The notes: generated from the letters alone by a model not told the origin. A DNA stretch of 64,000 nt from Nocardioides malaquae (GCF_015070385.1 NZ_JADCSA010000001.1:248001-312000); one strand, 5' to 3'. Counted from the first letter of the stretch, positions 8,130 to 17,115 are shown. Translations and numbers: made by a program.

Positions 8130-8642
8130 TCAGGTGGCGGAGGGATCGGTGTCGTCGTCGAGGCGGATCCGCTGCACCCGCTCCGACGTGGCGTCCTCCG
8201 GGCCCGGGTCGGCGGGGCGCTCGAAGGGCGCAGAGGGGTCGCCCGTGGATCCCGGTGAGGCTGATGGCGAAGACGAGGGCGAGGGCGGCGGCGTGGCCAG
8301 CAGCGCCGCGGCAGCCCTGCCCAACGACACGACGGCGGCGCTGAGGTGCGTGCGGACCTCGGGGCTGACCGAGCGCACCACGTGGACGGCCCGGCACACC
8401 GGGCACCACGTGCACTCGGGAGCGCCGGTCGCACAGTGCTTCTCGGATGCACAGTGCTTCTCGAAGCCTTCCGCGAGGTGCCCGACCTCCTCGACCGTGC
8501 GTCGTACGGCCTCGTCGGCGTGCCGCTGCACGTCAGCGCCGTGGTGCGTCATCCAGCCAGAGAGCGCACCCAGGAGGCGCACCGCCTCCTCGCCGAGGGA
8601 CCCCACCGTCTCGTCGGTGTCCTCACGCTCGTGCGTGCTCAC
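8130..8642 (-). CDS. small protein with Cys-rich motif, DUF5304-like
   Basis: 170 aa, function unknown. The N-terminal half is helical. The centre carries a Cys cluster (EKHCASEKHCA then ECTWCPVC) that resembles a zinc or redox site. A Ser/Pro-rich, probably disordered C-terminal tail follows. The SEKHCA segment is an exact duplication of a 6-residue unit. The GTG at 8642 overlaps the ArsA-like stop as GTGA and has GAGGAG upstream. Position between the ArsA-like ATPase and glucokinase matches conserved actinobacterial order, and the DUF assignment is from memory of that context. Confidence 0.7.
   Translation of the reverse strand: MSTHEREDTDETVGSLGEEAVRLLGALSGWMTHHGADVQRHADEAVRRTVEEVGHLAEGFEKHCASEKHCATGAPECTWCPVCRAVHVVRSVSPEVRTHLSAAVVSLGRAAAALLATPPPSPSSSPSASPGSTGDPSAPFERPADPGPEDATSERVQRIRLDDDTDPSAT
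8431..8466. repeat. 18-bp tandem duplication inside the Cys-motif gene
   Basis: Two adjacent 18-nt units start at 8431 and 8449 and share GCACAGTGCTTCTCG with changes only in the last 3 nt. The duplication keeps frame and doubles a Cys/His hexapeptide. Confidence 0.8.
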
Positions 8643-9808
8643 GTCTCCTCCTCAGCGAACCTCACGCGCAGCTCCCCGTCCCTCACGCTCGCACCACGGA
8701 CCTGCATGCGGGCCAGCACCGAAGGGAGCGTGAGCACGCGACGATACGACCCGTGGGTGATGACCAGGACGTCCGCACTCCTGGCGAGATCGACGTCGGC
8801 CCGGTCGGCCCACGGCAGCGCGAGGTGGAGCACCCCGCCGCCGTCGACGACCTCCACCCGGAAGGGATCGACGCCCCCCGCTGGCGCAAGTGCGTCCGTC
8901 GCGCCGTAGAGGTCGCGGGCCACGTCGCGCAACGCCTCGACGCCCAACGGCTCGCTCGCACGGTAGGGCGAGGTCCACCTGGTGAGGTCACCGAAGGAGT
9001 CGCGCACCTCCTCCAACACCTCCCGCTGCGCCCGCACCCAGCCCTCGCGCCACGCGTCGGCCCCCTCGTCGGGGAAGACCCGGTTCACCACCACGCCGTC
9101 GACCCGGTAGCCGTAGAGCGAGAGCGTCGTCCACGCCCGCCTGGCCTCCGCCACGACCATCCGCTCGGGCGTCAGCACCAGCCGTACGCTCGCCTGCGGG
9201 CCACTGAGCAGGTGCTGGACCTCGCTGAGCTCGGCGTACAACCGCTCGACCGCGTCGAAGACCGGGTCCTGGGGCATCGGGATGCCGGCGGCCCGGCTCA
9301 GGACCGGCCGCAGCGCCTTGACCACCCGGCGTTCGACGGGGAAGAGACGACGCATGTACCACCCCAACGCCTCGGGCAGTGCGAGCAGACGCAAGGTCTC
9401 GGCCGTGGGGGCGCAGTCCACCACGATCACGTCCCAGTGGCCGCTGAGCGCCTGGGTCCGCAGCTCGAGCAGGGCCAGCACCTCCTCGGCCCCCGGCAGC
9501 ACGGTCAGCTCGTCGGCGGTGACGGGGTCGACCCCCACGGCGTCGAGCACCTCGCGCAGGTAGCGCTGCACCTCGCTCCAGGAGCGTTCGAACTGCCGCT
9601 GGGCGTCGACCTGCTGCACGAAGAGGTGCGGCCCGACCTGCGTGGGTCCCTCGCCAACGCCCACCTGGAAGGCGTCCCCGAGGGAGTGGGCCGTGTCGGT
9701 GGAGACGACCAGGGTGCGCAGCCCCTCGGCCGCGGCCAGCGCGGCCGTGCCCGCGGCAACCGTCGACTTGCCGACGCCACCCTTGCCCGTGAAGAGGAGG
9801 ACCCGCAC
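8639..9808 (-). CDS. ArsA/GET3-family ATPase
   Basis: 389 aa. The deviant Walker A motif GKGGVGKST is at residues 8-16, followed by STDTAHSLGDAF (switch I) and VDCAPTAETLRLL (switch II, DTAPT-like). One ATPase domain is present rather than the two of classical ArsA. The C-terminal part is shared with bacterial ArsA-like proteins. No arsenite pump or arsR gene lies nearby, so resistance is not implied; a client-protein or membrane-targeting role is possible but unproven. By order it matches M. tuberculosis Rv2184c. It is 14 nt downstream of the SRPBCC gene and overlaps the next gene, so it sits in an operon. Confidence 0.85.
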   Translation of the reverse strand: MRVLLFTGKGGVGKSTVAAGTAALAAAEGLRTLVVSTDTAHSLGDAFQVGVGEGPTQVGPHLFVQQVDAQRQFERSWSEVQRYLREVLDAVGVDPVTADELTVLPGAEEVLALLELRTQALSGHWDVIVVDCAPTAETLRLLALPEALGWYMRRLFPVERRVVKALRPVLSRAAGIPMPQDPVFDAVERLYAELSEVQHLLSGPQASVRLVLTPERMVVAEARRAWTTLSLYGYRVDGVVVNRVFPDEGADAWREGWVRAQREVLEEVRDSFGDLTRWTSPYRASEPLGVEALRDVARDLYGATDALAPAGGVDPFRVEVVDGGGVLHLALPWADRADVDLARSADVLVITHGSYRRVLTLPSVLARMQVRGASVRDGELRVRFAEEET

Positions 9809-9822
9809 CGGCGCCAGCTCTC

Positions 9823-10260
9823 TCAGAGCGACTCGACGCGCTTCTTCAGGCCCTTGAGGGCGGCATCGATCAGGATCTTCTCGCCCTTCCGCTTGAGCAT
9901 CCCGATGAGGGGGATGGCCACGTCCAGAGCGAGGCGGTAGGTCACCTCGGTCGTGCCGTCGGCGCGCTCGTCGAGCAGGTAGGCACCGTCGAGGGCCTTG
10001 AGCATGCGTCCCTCGGCGAGCGACCAGGTGACCGCGCGGTCACCGTCCCAGTCGTAGACCAGGGTGTACTCGTCCTTGATCGGCGAGACGTCGAGGGAGA
10101 AGAACACCGAGCGGGCCCGCGGGCCGTCGCCGGCATCCACCACCGTGGCCTCCCGGACACCGGTGGCCCACTCGGGATACGCCTCGAAGTCCGCGATCAC
10201 ATCCATCACCGCCGTCGCCGGCGCGGCGATGACGATCGACGAGGTGGTCTGCTCGGCCAT
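9823..10260 (-). CDS. SRPBCC (START-like) family protein
   Basis: 145 aa. The sequence shows the START-like fold pattern: a first strand SSIVIAAPATAVMDVIADFEAYPEW, then alternating strands and a long C-terminal amphipathic helix (KILIDAALKGLKKRVES). Such proteins bind a hydrophobic ligand in a central cavity. It corresponds by order to M. tuberculosis TB16.3 (Rv2185c). I chose ATG 10260 (GGAG six nt upstream) over the in-frame GTG four codons earlier. It heads a minus-strand operon and is divergent from the acyl-CoA synthetase, which suggests a lipid-related ligand. Confidence 0.85.
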   Translation of the reverse strand: MAEQTTSSIVIAAPATAVMDVIADFEAYPEWATGVREATVVDAGDGPRARSVFFSLDVSPIKDEYTLVYDWDGDRAVTWSLAEGRMLKALDGAYLLDERADGTTEVTYRLALDVAIPLIGMLKRKGEKILIDAALKGLKKRVESL

Positions 10261-10355
10261 GGGGAACTCCACTCAGTCGCAGTCGCCGGGGGCGTCCCTG
10301 GCCGGCCCGGCACGTGCGGTGGAGACTACCGGATCTCAGGTCGCGGTCTCCCAAA

Positions 10356-10372
10356 GGTAACCTGCGGGTAAC
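10356..10372. promoter_or_regulatory. direct repeat GGTAAC with 11-bp period upstream of fadD
   Basis: GGTAAC occurs at 10356-10361 and 10367-10372, one helical turn apart, in the 136-bp divergent region between the SRPBCC gene and fadD. The placement suits an operator, but no regulator can be named. Confidence 0.3.
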
Positions 10373-10396
10373 AACGGACAACTGGAGGCCTTGAAG

Positions 10397-12187
10397 ATGC
10401 GTGAGTACTCCTCACCTCTCACCGTAGAGATCCCGCAGAGCGGCAACCTGACCGACGACGTCGTCAGGAACGCCCAGGAGGCCCCCGACGCGGTGGCCTT
10501 CCGACGCAACACCGGCGAGGGCTGGACCGACGTCACAACTGCGGAGTTCCTCACCCAGGTGCAGGCCGTGGCCAAGGGCCTGATCGCCTCCGGCATCGAG
10601 GTGGGCGACCGCGTCGCCCTCATCTCCAAGACCCGCTACGAGTGGACGCTGCTCGACTACGCGATCTGGTTCGCCGGCGCCGTCACCGTGCCGGTCTACG
10701 AGACCTCCTCCACCGAGCAGGTCCAGCACATCCTCGCCGACTCCGAGTCGCGAGCCGCCGTCGTCGAGACGCCCGACCACCTCGCCCGGGTGGCGGAGGT
10801 GCGCGCCGGGCTCACCGAGCTGCAGCACGTCTGGTCGATCGAGGCCGACGCGGTCGCGACCCTGACCGCCGCGGGCCAGGGCGTCTCCGACGCCGACCTC
10901 GAGGCTCGGCGTACGACGGCCACTCCCCTCGACCTGGCCACGCTGATCTACACCTCCGGCACCACCGGCGTGCCCAAGGGCTGCATGATCACCCACGGCA
11001 ACTTCATGTTCGAGCTCGGCGTCGCCGTCGAGGCCGAGATCAAGGAGCTCTTCGCCCCGGGTGCCTCCACGCTGCTCTTCCTTCCGCTGGCCCACGTGTT
11101 CGCCCGCATCATCCAGATCGGGTCGATCAAGGCGCGCGCCACCCTCGGTCACAGCGCGGACATCAAGAACCTCGTCGAGGACCTCGGCGTCTTCAAGCCG
11201 ACCTTCATCCTCGCCGTGCCCCGCGTCTTCGAGAAGGTCTTCAACTCGGCGTCGCAGAAGGCCGCCGCCGAGGGCAAGGGCAAGATCTTCAACCGCGCCG
11301 CCGACGTGGCGATCGCCTGGTCCCGCGCGGTCGACAAGGGTCGCGTCCCGCTCTCACTGCGCGTGCAGCACGCCCTCTTCTCCAAGCTGGTCTACGCCAA
11401 GCTGCGCAACGCGCTGGGCGGGCGCTGCCAGTACGCGGTCTCCGGCGGCGCTCCGCTCGGCGAGCGCCTGGGCCACTTCTACCGCGGCATCGGCCTGATC
11501 GTGCTCGAGGGCTACGGCCTGACGGAGACCACCGCGGCTCTCGCCGTCAACCAGGTCACCGCCAACAAGATCGGCACCGTGGGCCGCCCCTTCGCCGGCA
11601 CCAGCGTGCGCGTCGCCGACGACGGCGAGCTGCTCTTCAAGGGCGGCCAGGTCTTCGCCGGCTACTGGAAGAACGACAAGGCAACTGCCGAGGCCGTCGA
11701 CCGCGACGGCTGGTTCCACAGCGGCGACGTCGGCGAGATCGACGAGGAGGGCTTCGTCCGGATCACCGGCCGCAAGAAGGAGATCCTCGTGACCGCGGGC
11801 GGCAAGAACGTCGCCCCCGCCGTCCTGGAGGACCGCCTGCGGGCCCACTTGCTGATCGACCAGTGCATGGTCGTCGGCGACGGCCAGCCCTTCATCGGCG
11901 CCCTGATCACCCTCGACGCCGAGACGCTGCCCTCGTGGGCCGAGATGCACGGCAAGACCGGTTCCGTCGCCGAGCTGATGTTCGACGCCGACCTGCGCGC
12001 CGAGATCGACGCCGCGGTGGAGGAGGCCAACAAGGCCGTGTCGCGCGCCGAGTCCATCCGCAAGTACACGATCCTGCCGGCGTCGTGGACCGAGGAGGGT
12101 GGTCAGCTGACCCCCAGCCTCAAGCTGCGCCGCAACGTGGTCATGCGCGAGTTCCGCGACGACGTGGAGGCGCTCTACCTCCCCTGA
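10397..12187 (+). CDS. fadD15: long-chain fatty acid-CoA ligase (AMP-forming)
   Basis: 596 aa, typical of bacterial FadD15-type enzymes. The adenylation motif YTSGTTGVPKG is near residues 185-195. Later come the FLPLAHVF motif, GYGLTETT (A5), the YWKNDKAT..DGWFHSGD motif (A7), and ITGRKKE (A8); the catalytic Lys region near the C-terminus is TPSLKLRRN. It activates fatty acids to acyl-CoA through acyl-AMP. ATG 10397 is preferred over TTG 10391 because GGAGG lies 8 nt before the ATG. It corresponds to M. tuberculosis Rv2187 by order. A strong hairpin terminator follows. Confidence 0.9.
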   Translation: MREYSSPLTVEIPQSGNLTDDVVRNAQEAPDAVAFRRNTGEGWTDVTTAEFLTQVQAVAKGLIASGIEVGDRVALISKTRYEWTLLDYAIWFAGAVTVPVYETSSTEQVQHILADSESRAAVVETPDHLARVAEVRAGLTELQHVWSIEADAVATLTAAGQGVSDADLEARRTTATPLDLATLIYTSGTTGVPKGCMITHGNFMFELGVAVEAEIKELFAPGASTLLFLPLAHVFARIIQIGSIKARATLGHSADIKNLVEDLGVFKPTFILAVPRVFEKVFNSASQKAAAEGKGKIFNRAADVAIAWSRAVDKGRVPLSLRVQHALFSKLVYAKLRNALGGRCQYAVSGGAPLGERLGHFYRGIGLIVLEGYGLTETTAALAVNQVTANKIGTVGRPFAGTSVRVADDGELLFKGGQVFAGYWKNDKATAEAVDRDGWFHSGDVGEIDEEGFVRITGRKKEILVTAGGKNVAPAVLEDRLRAHLLIDQCMVVGDGQPFIGALITLDAETLPSWAEMHGKTGSVAELMFDADLRAEIDAAVEEANKAVSRAESIRKYTILPASWTEEGGQLTPSLKLRRNVVMREFRDDVEALYLP

Positions 12188-12208
12188 TCCGGAGGGTGCG
12201 GGGCCGTC

Positions 12209-12242
12209 GGGGCCGTCGGGGCGACACGCCTCCGACGGCCCC
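12209..12242 (+). terminator. intrinsic terminator after fadD15
   Basis: GGGGCCGTCGG (12209-12219) pairs with CCGACGGCCCC (12232-12242), an 11-bp GC stem with the loop able to pair further. It is 21 bp after the stop codon and is followed by TTCGTCGT. A second copy of the left arm lies just upstream. Confidence 0.7.
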
Positions 12243-12300
12243 TTCGTCGTAGGTGGGAGGAGTTCGACCCAAAACGCGTACAGGGGCCGGTCCAGACAAC

Positions 12301-12306
12301 TAGCGT
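12301..12306 (+). promoter_or_regulatory. candidate -10 element for the tad operon
   Basis: TAGCGT is the best -10-like hexamer in the 182 bp between the fadD15 terminator and cpaB. It would give an untranslated leader of about 110 nt. No convincing -35 is seen. The rest of the gap contains nothing else recognisable. Confidence 0.3.
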
Positions 12307-12424
12307 TCGACCTGACGTTCCCGTCACACCCGTCCCACGCACTGGGCATCGTGACGGGCGAAGAAGACACCGGCGCCCGGTCCGTCCCGGATCGGCCCGC
12401 CTCGGACCGAGAGGCTCCCCCACC

Positions 12425-13183
12425 ATGGATCGACGCAAGCTCCTCCTCGTCATGGCCGTCATCGTGGCCCTGGCCGGAGCGGCCCTGGTTTTCGTGTACG
12501 TACAGGGCGCCGACAACCGTGCTGCCGAAGAGTACGAGACCGTCGAGGTCCTGACCGCGGTGGAGCCGATCCTCACCGGCGAGACCATCGCGCAGGCCGC
12601 GGAGGCCGGAAAGCTCCAGCGCTCCCGGGTGCCGCGCGCGGTCCTGCTGCCCTCAGCCGTCTCCACGGTCGACTCGCTGAAGGGGCTGGCGGCCAACACC
12701 AACATCTACGCCGGCGAGCAGATCGTCTCCGACAAGTTCGGTGGTGCCGGTGAGGCCAGCATGCTCCCCATCCCCGAGGACAAGGTCGCCGTCACCCTCG
12801 AGCTGACCGACCGGGCCCGGGTCTCGGGCTTCACCGTCGCGGGTTCGCGGGTGGCGGTCTGGCTGACCTCCAACGCCACCTCGACGGGCAACGAGGAGGC
12901 CAACCTCTTCACCCGTCTGGTCGAGGACGACGTGCAGGTCCTGGCCGCCGGCTCGAGCACCCTCGTCGCCTCCACCACCACCGACGCCGAGGGCGGCGAG
13001 GTCGTGGAGCAGCTGCCCAAGACGCTCCTCACCGTGGCGGTCGACCAGGACCAGGCGGAGCGTCTCAAGACGGCCGTGCTCTGGGCCGAGCAGTTCGGTG
13101 GCGAGGTCTCCTTCGGCCTCCTCTCCGAGAAGTCCAAGGTCCGTCGCTCCCCGGGCGTCGAGTCCAAGAACCTCTTCCGCTGA
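12425..13183 (+). CDS. cpaB: Flp pilus assembly protein CpaB (SAF domain)
   Basis: 252 aa. A single N-terminal membrane anchor (about residues 5-27) is followed by an SAF-like domain (VEVLTAVEPILTGETI ... VPRAVLLPSAVS ... ANTNIYAGEQIVSDKF), which is the CpaB/RcpC layout. The rest is an extracytoplasmic beta-rich domain. CpaB-type proteins work with the Tad machinery; in a monoderm it probably sits at the outer face of the membrane. ATG 12425 has GAGAGG upstream. It is the first gene of the Tad run, 10 nt before tadZ. No outer-membrane secretin gene is present, as expected for an actinobacterium. Confidence 0.85.
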   Translation: MDRRKLLLVMAVIVALAGAALVFVYVQGADNRAAEEYETVEVLTAVEPILTGETIAQAAEAGKLQRSRVPRAVLLPSAVSTVDSLKGLAANTNIYAGEQIVSDKFGGAGEASMLPIPEDKVAVTLELTDRARVSGFTVAGSRVAVWLTSNATSTGNEEANLFTRLVEDDVQVLAAGSSTLVASTTTDAEGGEVVEQLPKTLLTVAVDQDQAERLKTAVLWAEQFGGEVSFGLLSEKSKVRRSPGVESKNLFR

Positions 13184-13193
13184 GGAGCAGCAC

Positions 13194-14417
13194 ATGCCCA
13201 TCCTTCTCGGCGCTGACGCCCAGGTCGCGAACCACCTCCGCACCGTCCTTCCTCCGGACAGCCAGGTCGTGGCCTCGGCCGAGCAGCTGCTCCAGTGGCT
13301 CGACAGCCACCCCGAGGAGTACGCGGTCCTGATCGGTCCGAGCGTCGACGTGCCCTCCGCCATGGCCCTCGCCGAGCGCCTGCGGATGACGATGCCCACG
13401 ACCACCGTCGTGCTGCTCCGTCACGACGTCGACACCGCGGTGCTCACCCAGGCGATGCACGCCGGCGTGCGAGAAGTGGTCGCCGCCGACGACCTCACCC
13501 AGGTCGGCGGCGCCATCCAACGGGCGCACGCACTCGCGGTGGCCCTGCGGTCGGGCTCGGCCGGCAAGGGGCGCGAGGGCGGCCGGATCATCACGATCTT
13601 CTCCCCCAAGGGCGGCGTGGGGAAGACGACGATGTCGGTCAACCTCGCCCTGGCCCTGATGCGCGGTGGCGAGAACAAGGTCTGCGTGGTCGACCTCGAC
13701 CTCGCCTTCGGCGACATCGCGATCACCCTGCAGCTCTTCCCGAGCCACACGATCGAGCACGCGATCGGCGGGGAGCAGTACATGGACGAGGAGTTCGTCC
13801 GTCAGCTCATGACGCGCCACGACAGCGGCCTCATGGTGCTGGCGGCGCCCAGCCAGCCCGACGCCCGCGAACGGGTCAGTGGCGCCCTGGTGCACCGCCT
13901 GCTGGAGACGTTGCGCGAGCACTACGACTACATCGTGCTCGACACCGCTCCGGCCTTCGACGAGCAGACGCTGACCGCGCTCGACGAGACCGACGAGTGC
14001 ATCATCGTCGCCACCCTCGACGTGCCCACGCTGAAGAACGTGAAGGTGGCCCTCGAGACCCTCGACGTGCTCGGGGTGGCGGAGGGCCGCCGTCACCTGC
14101 TGCTGAACCGGGCCGACGACCAGGTGGGCATCGGGGCCGACAAGGTCGAGGGCATCCTCGGCATGTCGGTGGCCGTCCAGGTGGCGACCTCCCTCGACAT
14201 CGCCAAGGCCACGAACGCCGGCCGTCCGCTGATGCTCTCGGCGCCCTCGCACCCGTCGTCCAAGGCCGTCCGGTCGCTGGCCGACCGCCTGATGGGCGTC
14301 TCGAGCGCCTCGACGTCCTCACCGTCCACCCCCCGAACCCAGGCCTCCCCCGCAGCCCCGGCGTCCTCCGACAAGCGTGAGGACTCCCCGAGGCGCTTCC
14401 GCATCAGCAGGAGATGA
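13194..14417 (+). CDS. tadZ: pilus assembly ATPase CpaE/TadZ
   Basis: 407 aa. The N-terminal about 115 residues form an atypical receiver-like domain (PILLGADAQVANHLRTVLP..) lacking the usual acidic pair. A MinD/ParA-type ATPase follows, with the deviant Walker A PKGGVGKTTM (residues 138-147) and the VDLDLAFGD and VLDTAPAFDE motifs. TadZ proteins locate the Tad pilus at the membrane or pole. The C-terminal about 40 residues are Ser/Pro-rich and probably disordered. ATG 13194 has GAGGAG. It lies 4 nt before the tadA start, in the same operon. Confidence 0.88.
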   Translation: MPILLGADAQVANHLRTVLPPDSQVVASAEQLLQWLDSHPEEYAVLIGPSVDVPSAMALAERLRMTMPTTTVVLLRHDVDTAVLTQAMHAGVREVVAADDLTQVGGAIQRAHALAVALRSGSAGKGREGGRIITIFSPKGGVGKTTMSVNLALALMRGGENKVCVVDLDLAFGDIAITLQLFPSHTIEHAIGGEQYMDEEFVRQLMTRHDSGLMVLAAPSQPDARERVSGALVHRLLETLREHYDYIVLDTAPAFDEQTLTALDETDECIIVATLDVPTLKNVKVALETLDVLGVAEGRRHLLLNRADDQVGIGADKVEGILGMSVAVQVATSLDIAKATNAGRPLMLSAPSHPSSKAVRSLADRLMGVSSASTSSPSTPRTQASPAAPASSDKREDSPRRFRISRR

Positions 14418-14421
14418 CCCG

Positions 14422-16020
14422 ATGAGCAACCTCTCCGAACGCCTCGCCGCCCGCCGGGCTGCGGAGGCCGCCGCAGCCGCAGCCGCCGCCCCCGCGCCCC
14501 CGGCTCCGCCTGCCGCCGGCGATGCCCCGGCCACGCCCACCGCCGCGCCTGCTGCGCCCGCGGCCATGCCGCCCGCGGCCGCCGCCCCGACGACCACCCT
14601 GCCGTCGGTTCCGGCCGCCGCGACTGCCCCGGGCGCCGCCGCCAAGCGAGCCAAGGCCTCGACGTCGCCCCTGCAGGACCGGCGTACGCCGGCGGCTGCC
14701 AAGGGTGCTGAGTCCGGCGGGGGTCGTCGTGCCCGCACGTCCGAGTCCGACCGCATCGAGGAGCTGAAGGCCTCCGTGCACGCGGAGCTGCTGCGTCAGC
14801 TCGGTCCCCAGCTCTACGACTCCAACCTGGAGCAGAGCGAGCTCGACCAGAAGGTGCGCGCCGCGCTCGCCGACGTGCTGGCCAAGCAGGACCGCCCGAT
14901 CAGCGCGAGCGACCGGCAGCGGGTCACCAGCGAGATCACCGACGACATCCTCGGCTACGGTCCCATCGAGCCCTACCTGCGTGACCCCGACGTCTCCGAG
15001 GTCATGGTCAACGGGGCGCACAACATCTGGCTGGAGAAGAAGGGCCGGCTCGTCCAGGCCGAGGCCGTCTTCACCGACGAGGCGCACCTGCGGCGCACCA
15101 TCGACAAGATCGTCTCGCGCGTCGGTCGTCGTGTCGACGAGTCCAGCCCCATGGTCGACGCCCGACTGCCCGACGGCTCACGTGTCAACGCGGTCGTGCC
15201 GCCGCTGGCGATCGACGGCTCGTGCCTGACGATCCGTAAGTTCGCGGCCGACCCGCTCACCGCCGACGACCTGGTGCGCTTCGGCTCCATGACGGCGAAG
15301 ACGCGTGACTTCCTGGACGCCTGCGTGCGTGGCCGTCTCAACATCATCGTCTCCGGCTCCACCGGCGCGGGAAAGACGACGACCCTCAACGTGCTGTCGT
15401 CGTTCATCCCCGCCGACGAGCGCATCGTCACCATCGAGGACGCGGCCGAGCTCCAGCTCAAGCAGGAGCACGTGGTGCGTCTGGAGTCGCGCCCCTCCAA
15501 CATCGAGGGCAAGGGTGCGGTCACCATCCGCGACCTGGTGAAGAACTCGCTGCGTATGCGTCCCGACCGCATCATCGTCGGTGAGGTCCGTGACGCCAGC
15601 GCGCTCGACATGCTGCAGGCGATGAACACCGGTCACGACGGCTCGATCTGTTCCCTGCACTCCAACGGTCCGCGCGACACGCTGTCGCGCATGGAGACGA
15701 TGGTGCTGATGGCTGGCATGGACCTGCCCATCAAGGCCATCCGCGAGCAGGTCGCCTCCGCGGTCGACCTGATCGTGCACCAGGCCCGTTTCAAGGACGG
15801 TTCACGCCACATCACCCACGTCACCGAGGTGGAGCGGATGGAGGGCGACATCATCACCCTGCAGGACGTCTTCGTCTACGACCACTCGGCCGGCTTCGAC
15901 GCCGACGGCAAGGCTCTCGGCGGACTGAAGCCGACCGGTCTGCGTCCGAAGTTCCTGGAGAAGATGGCCTACAACAACGTGACGGTCGACCCGCGGATCT
16001 TCACGGCGGGAGGCTTCTGA
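14422..16020 (+). CDS. tadA: Tad pilus assembly ATPase TadA/CpaF
   Basis: 532 aa. The first about 95 residues are almost only Ala, Pro and Thr, a low-complexity extension longer than the usual CpaF N-terminus. The secretion-ATPase core follows: a helical N-domain (ILGYGPIEPYLRDPDVSEVMVNG), the Walker A GSTGAGKTTT (about residues 312-321), the Asp box (RIVTIEDAAELQL), Walker B (RPDRIIVGEVR) and the His box (NTGHDGSICSLHSN). It powers Flp pilin assembly at the inner face of the membrane. AGGAG precedes ATG 14422. Its TGA shares a base with the tadB start (TGATG). Confidence 0.93.
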   Translation: MSNLSERLAARRAAEAAAAAAAAPAPPAPPAAGDAPATPTAAPAAPAAMPPAAAAPTTTLPSVPAAATAPGAAAKRAKASTSPLQDRRTPAAAKGAESGGGRRARTSESDRIEELKASVHAELLRQLGPQLYDSNLEQSELDQKVRAALADVLAKQDRPISASDRQRVTSEITDDILGYGPIEPYLRDPDVSEVMVNGAHNIWLEKKGRLVQAEAVFTDEAHLRRTIDKIVSRVGRRVDESSPMVDARLPDGSRVNAVVPPLAIDGSCLTIRKFAADPLTADDLVRFGSMTAKTRDFLDACVRGRLNIIVSGSTGAGKTTTLNVLSSFIPADERIVTIEDAAELQLKQEHVVRLESRPSNIEGKGAVTIRDLVKNSLRMRPDRIIVGEVRDASALDMLQAMNTGHDGSICSLHSNGPRDTLSRMETMVLMAGMDLPIKAIREQVASAVDLIVHQARFKDGSRHITHVTEVERMEGDIITLQDVFVYDHSAGFDADGKALGGLKPTGLRPKFLEKMAYNNVTVDPRIFTAGGF

Positions 16021-17114
16021 TGCGGCGTACGTCCGTGGCCGGCGCCGCCGGTCTGCTCGCCGTCCTCCTGACGGTCAATCCGGCGACGGCCCACGCCTCC
16101 GTCATGCCCGCCACCCCGGACGGCCTGGCCCTGCCCGAGTGGGGCAAGTACCTGGCCGTGGCCCTCGTGGGTCTCGGTCTGCTCACCGGCTTCCTCGCGC
16201 TCGTGCTCACGCCGAAGAAGGCCGACCTGACCATCGAGGAGCGCGTCAGCCTCTACGCGGCCGGCGGCGATGCCCTGGCCAAGGAGGGCAACCACCGCGC
16301 GCCGCAGGTCGACCAGCTCGCCCAGTTCAAGGGGGCGGCCGAGTCGGTGCTGCGGCGCAACAAGTCGTTGGAGGAGCGGATCGCCGCCCGGCTCGACGCC
16401 GCGGGCAGCGGTTTCAAAGCCTCGGAGTGGCTCCTGCTGCACGCCGGCATCGTGGTCTTCGCCGGTGCCCTCGGCATCATCCTCGGCGGTGGCAACCTGC
16501 TGCTCGGCATCGTCTTCCTGGCGTTCGGCGTGGTCGGCCCGTGGTTCTACCTCGGCTTCCTGCGCAACCGGCGCGTCAAGAAGTTCAACGCCCAGCTGCC
16601 CGACACGCTCCAGCTGATGTCCGGCTCGCTCTCCGCCGGGCTCTCGCTCGCCCAGTCGGTCGACACGATCGTGCGGGAGGGCAGTGAACCCATGGCGGGC
16701 GAGTTCCGTCGTGTGCTGGTGGAGAGTCGCCTCGGCGTGCCGCTCGAGGACGCCATGGAGGGCATCACCGAGCGTTTCGAGAGCAAGGACTTCGGCTGGA
16801 TCGTCATGGCGATCAAGATCCAGCGACAGGTTGGTGGCAACCTGGCTGAGCTGCTCGACACCGTCGCGGCCACCATCCGTGAGCGCGAGTACATGCGTCG
16901 CCAGGTCGACGCGCTCGCCGCCGAAGGCAAGATCTCGGCCTACGTGATCGGCGGCCTGCCGCCGGTCTTCGGCCTCTACCTCTTCCTGACGCAGCCGGGA
17001 TACCTCAACCCCATGTTCAACACGCCCATCGGCATCGCCATGCTCGTCGGTGGCGCCGTCATGCTGGGCGCTGGCGCCTTCTGGATGAGCCGCCTCATCA
17101 AGGTGGAGGTCTGA
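16020..17114 (+). CDS. tadB: Tad pilus platform protein TadB (T2SS-F family)
   Basis: 364 aa. An N-terminal signal-like segment ending near ANAHAS-type residues is followed by one membrane helix (about 45-65). The T2SSF domain occupies roughly 190-320 (DTLQLMSGSLSAGLSLAQSVD ... GVPLEDAMEGITERFESKDF), and two more helices flank it, with a pair at the C-terminus. This is the integral-membrane platform that works with TadC and the TadA ATPase. The 1-nt overlap with tadA (TGATG) shows translational coupling. The N-terminal extension with a possible signal peptide is longer than in classical TadB. Confidence 0.88.
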   Translation: MRRTSVAGAAGLLAVLLTVNPATAHASVMPATPDGLALPEWGKYLAVALVGLGLLTGFLALVLTPKKADLTIEERVSLYAAGGDALAKEGNHRAPQVDQLAQFKGAAESVLRRNKSLEERIAARLDAAGSGFKASEWLLLHAGIVVFAGALGIILGGGNLLLGIVFLAFGVVGPWFYLGFLRNRRVKKFNAQLPDTLQLMSGSLSAGLSLAQSVDTIVREGSEPMAGEFRRVLVESRLGVPLEDAMEGITERFESKDFGWIVMAIKIQRQVGGNLAELLDTVAATIREREYMRRQVDALAAEGKISAYVIGGLPPVFGLYLFLTQPGYLNPMFNTPIGIAMLVGGAVMLGAGAFWMSRLIKVEV

Positions 17115-17115
17115 G

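Noticed and set aside
8639..9808. Arsenic resistance operon
   Set aside because: Only an ArsA-like ATPase is present, with no arsB, arsC or arsR nearby.
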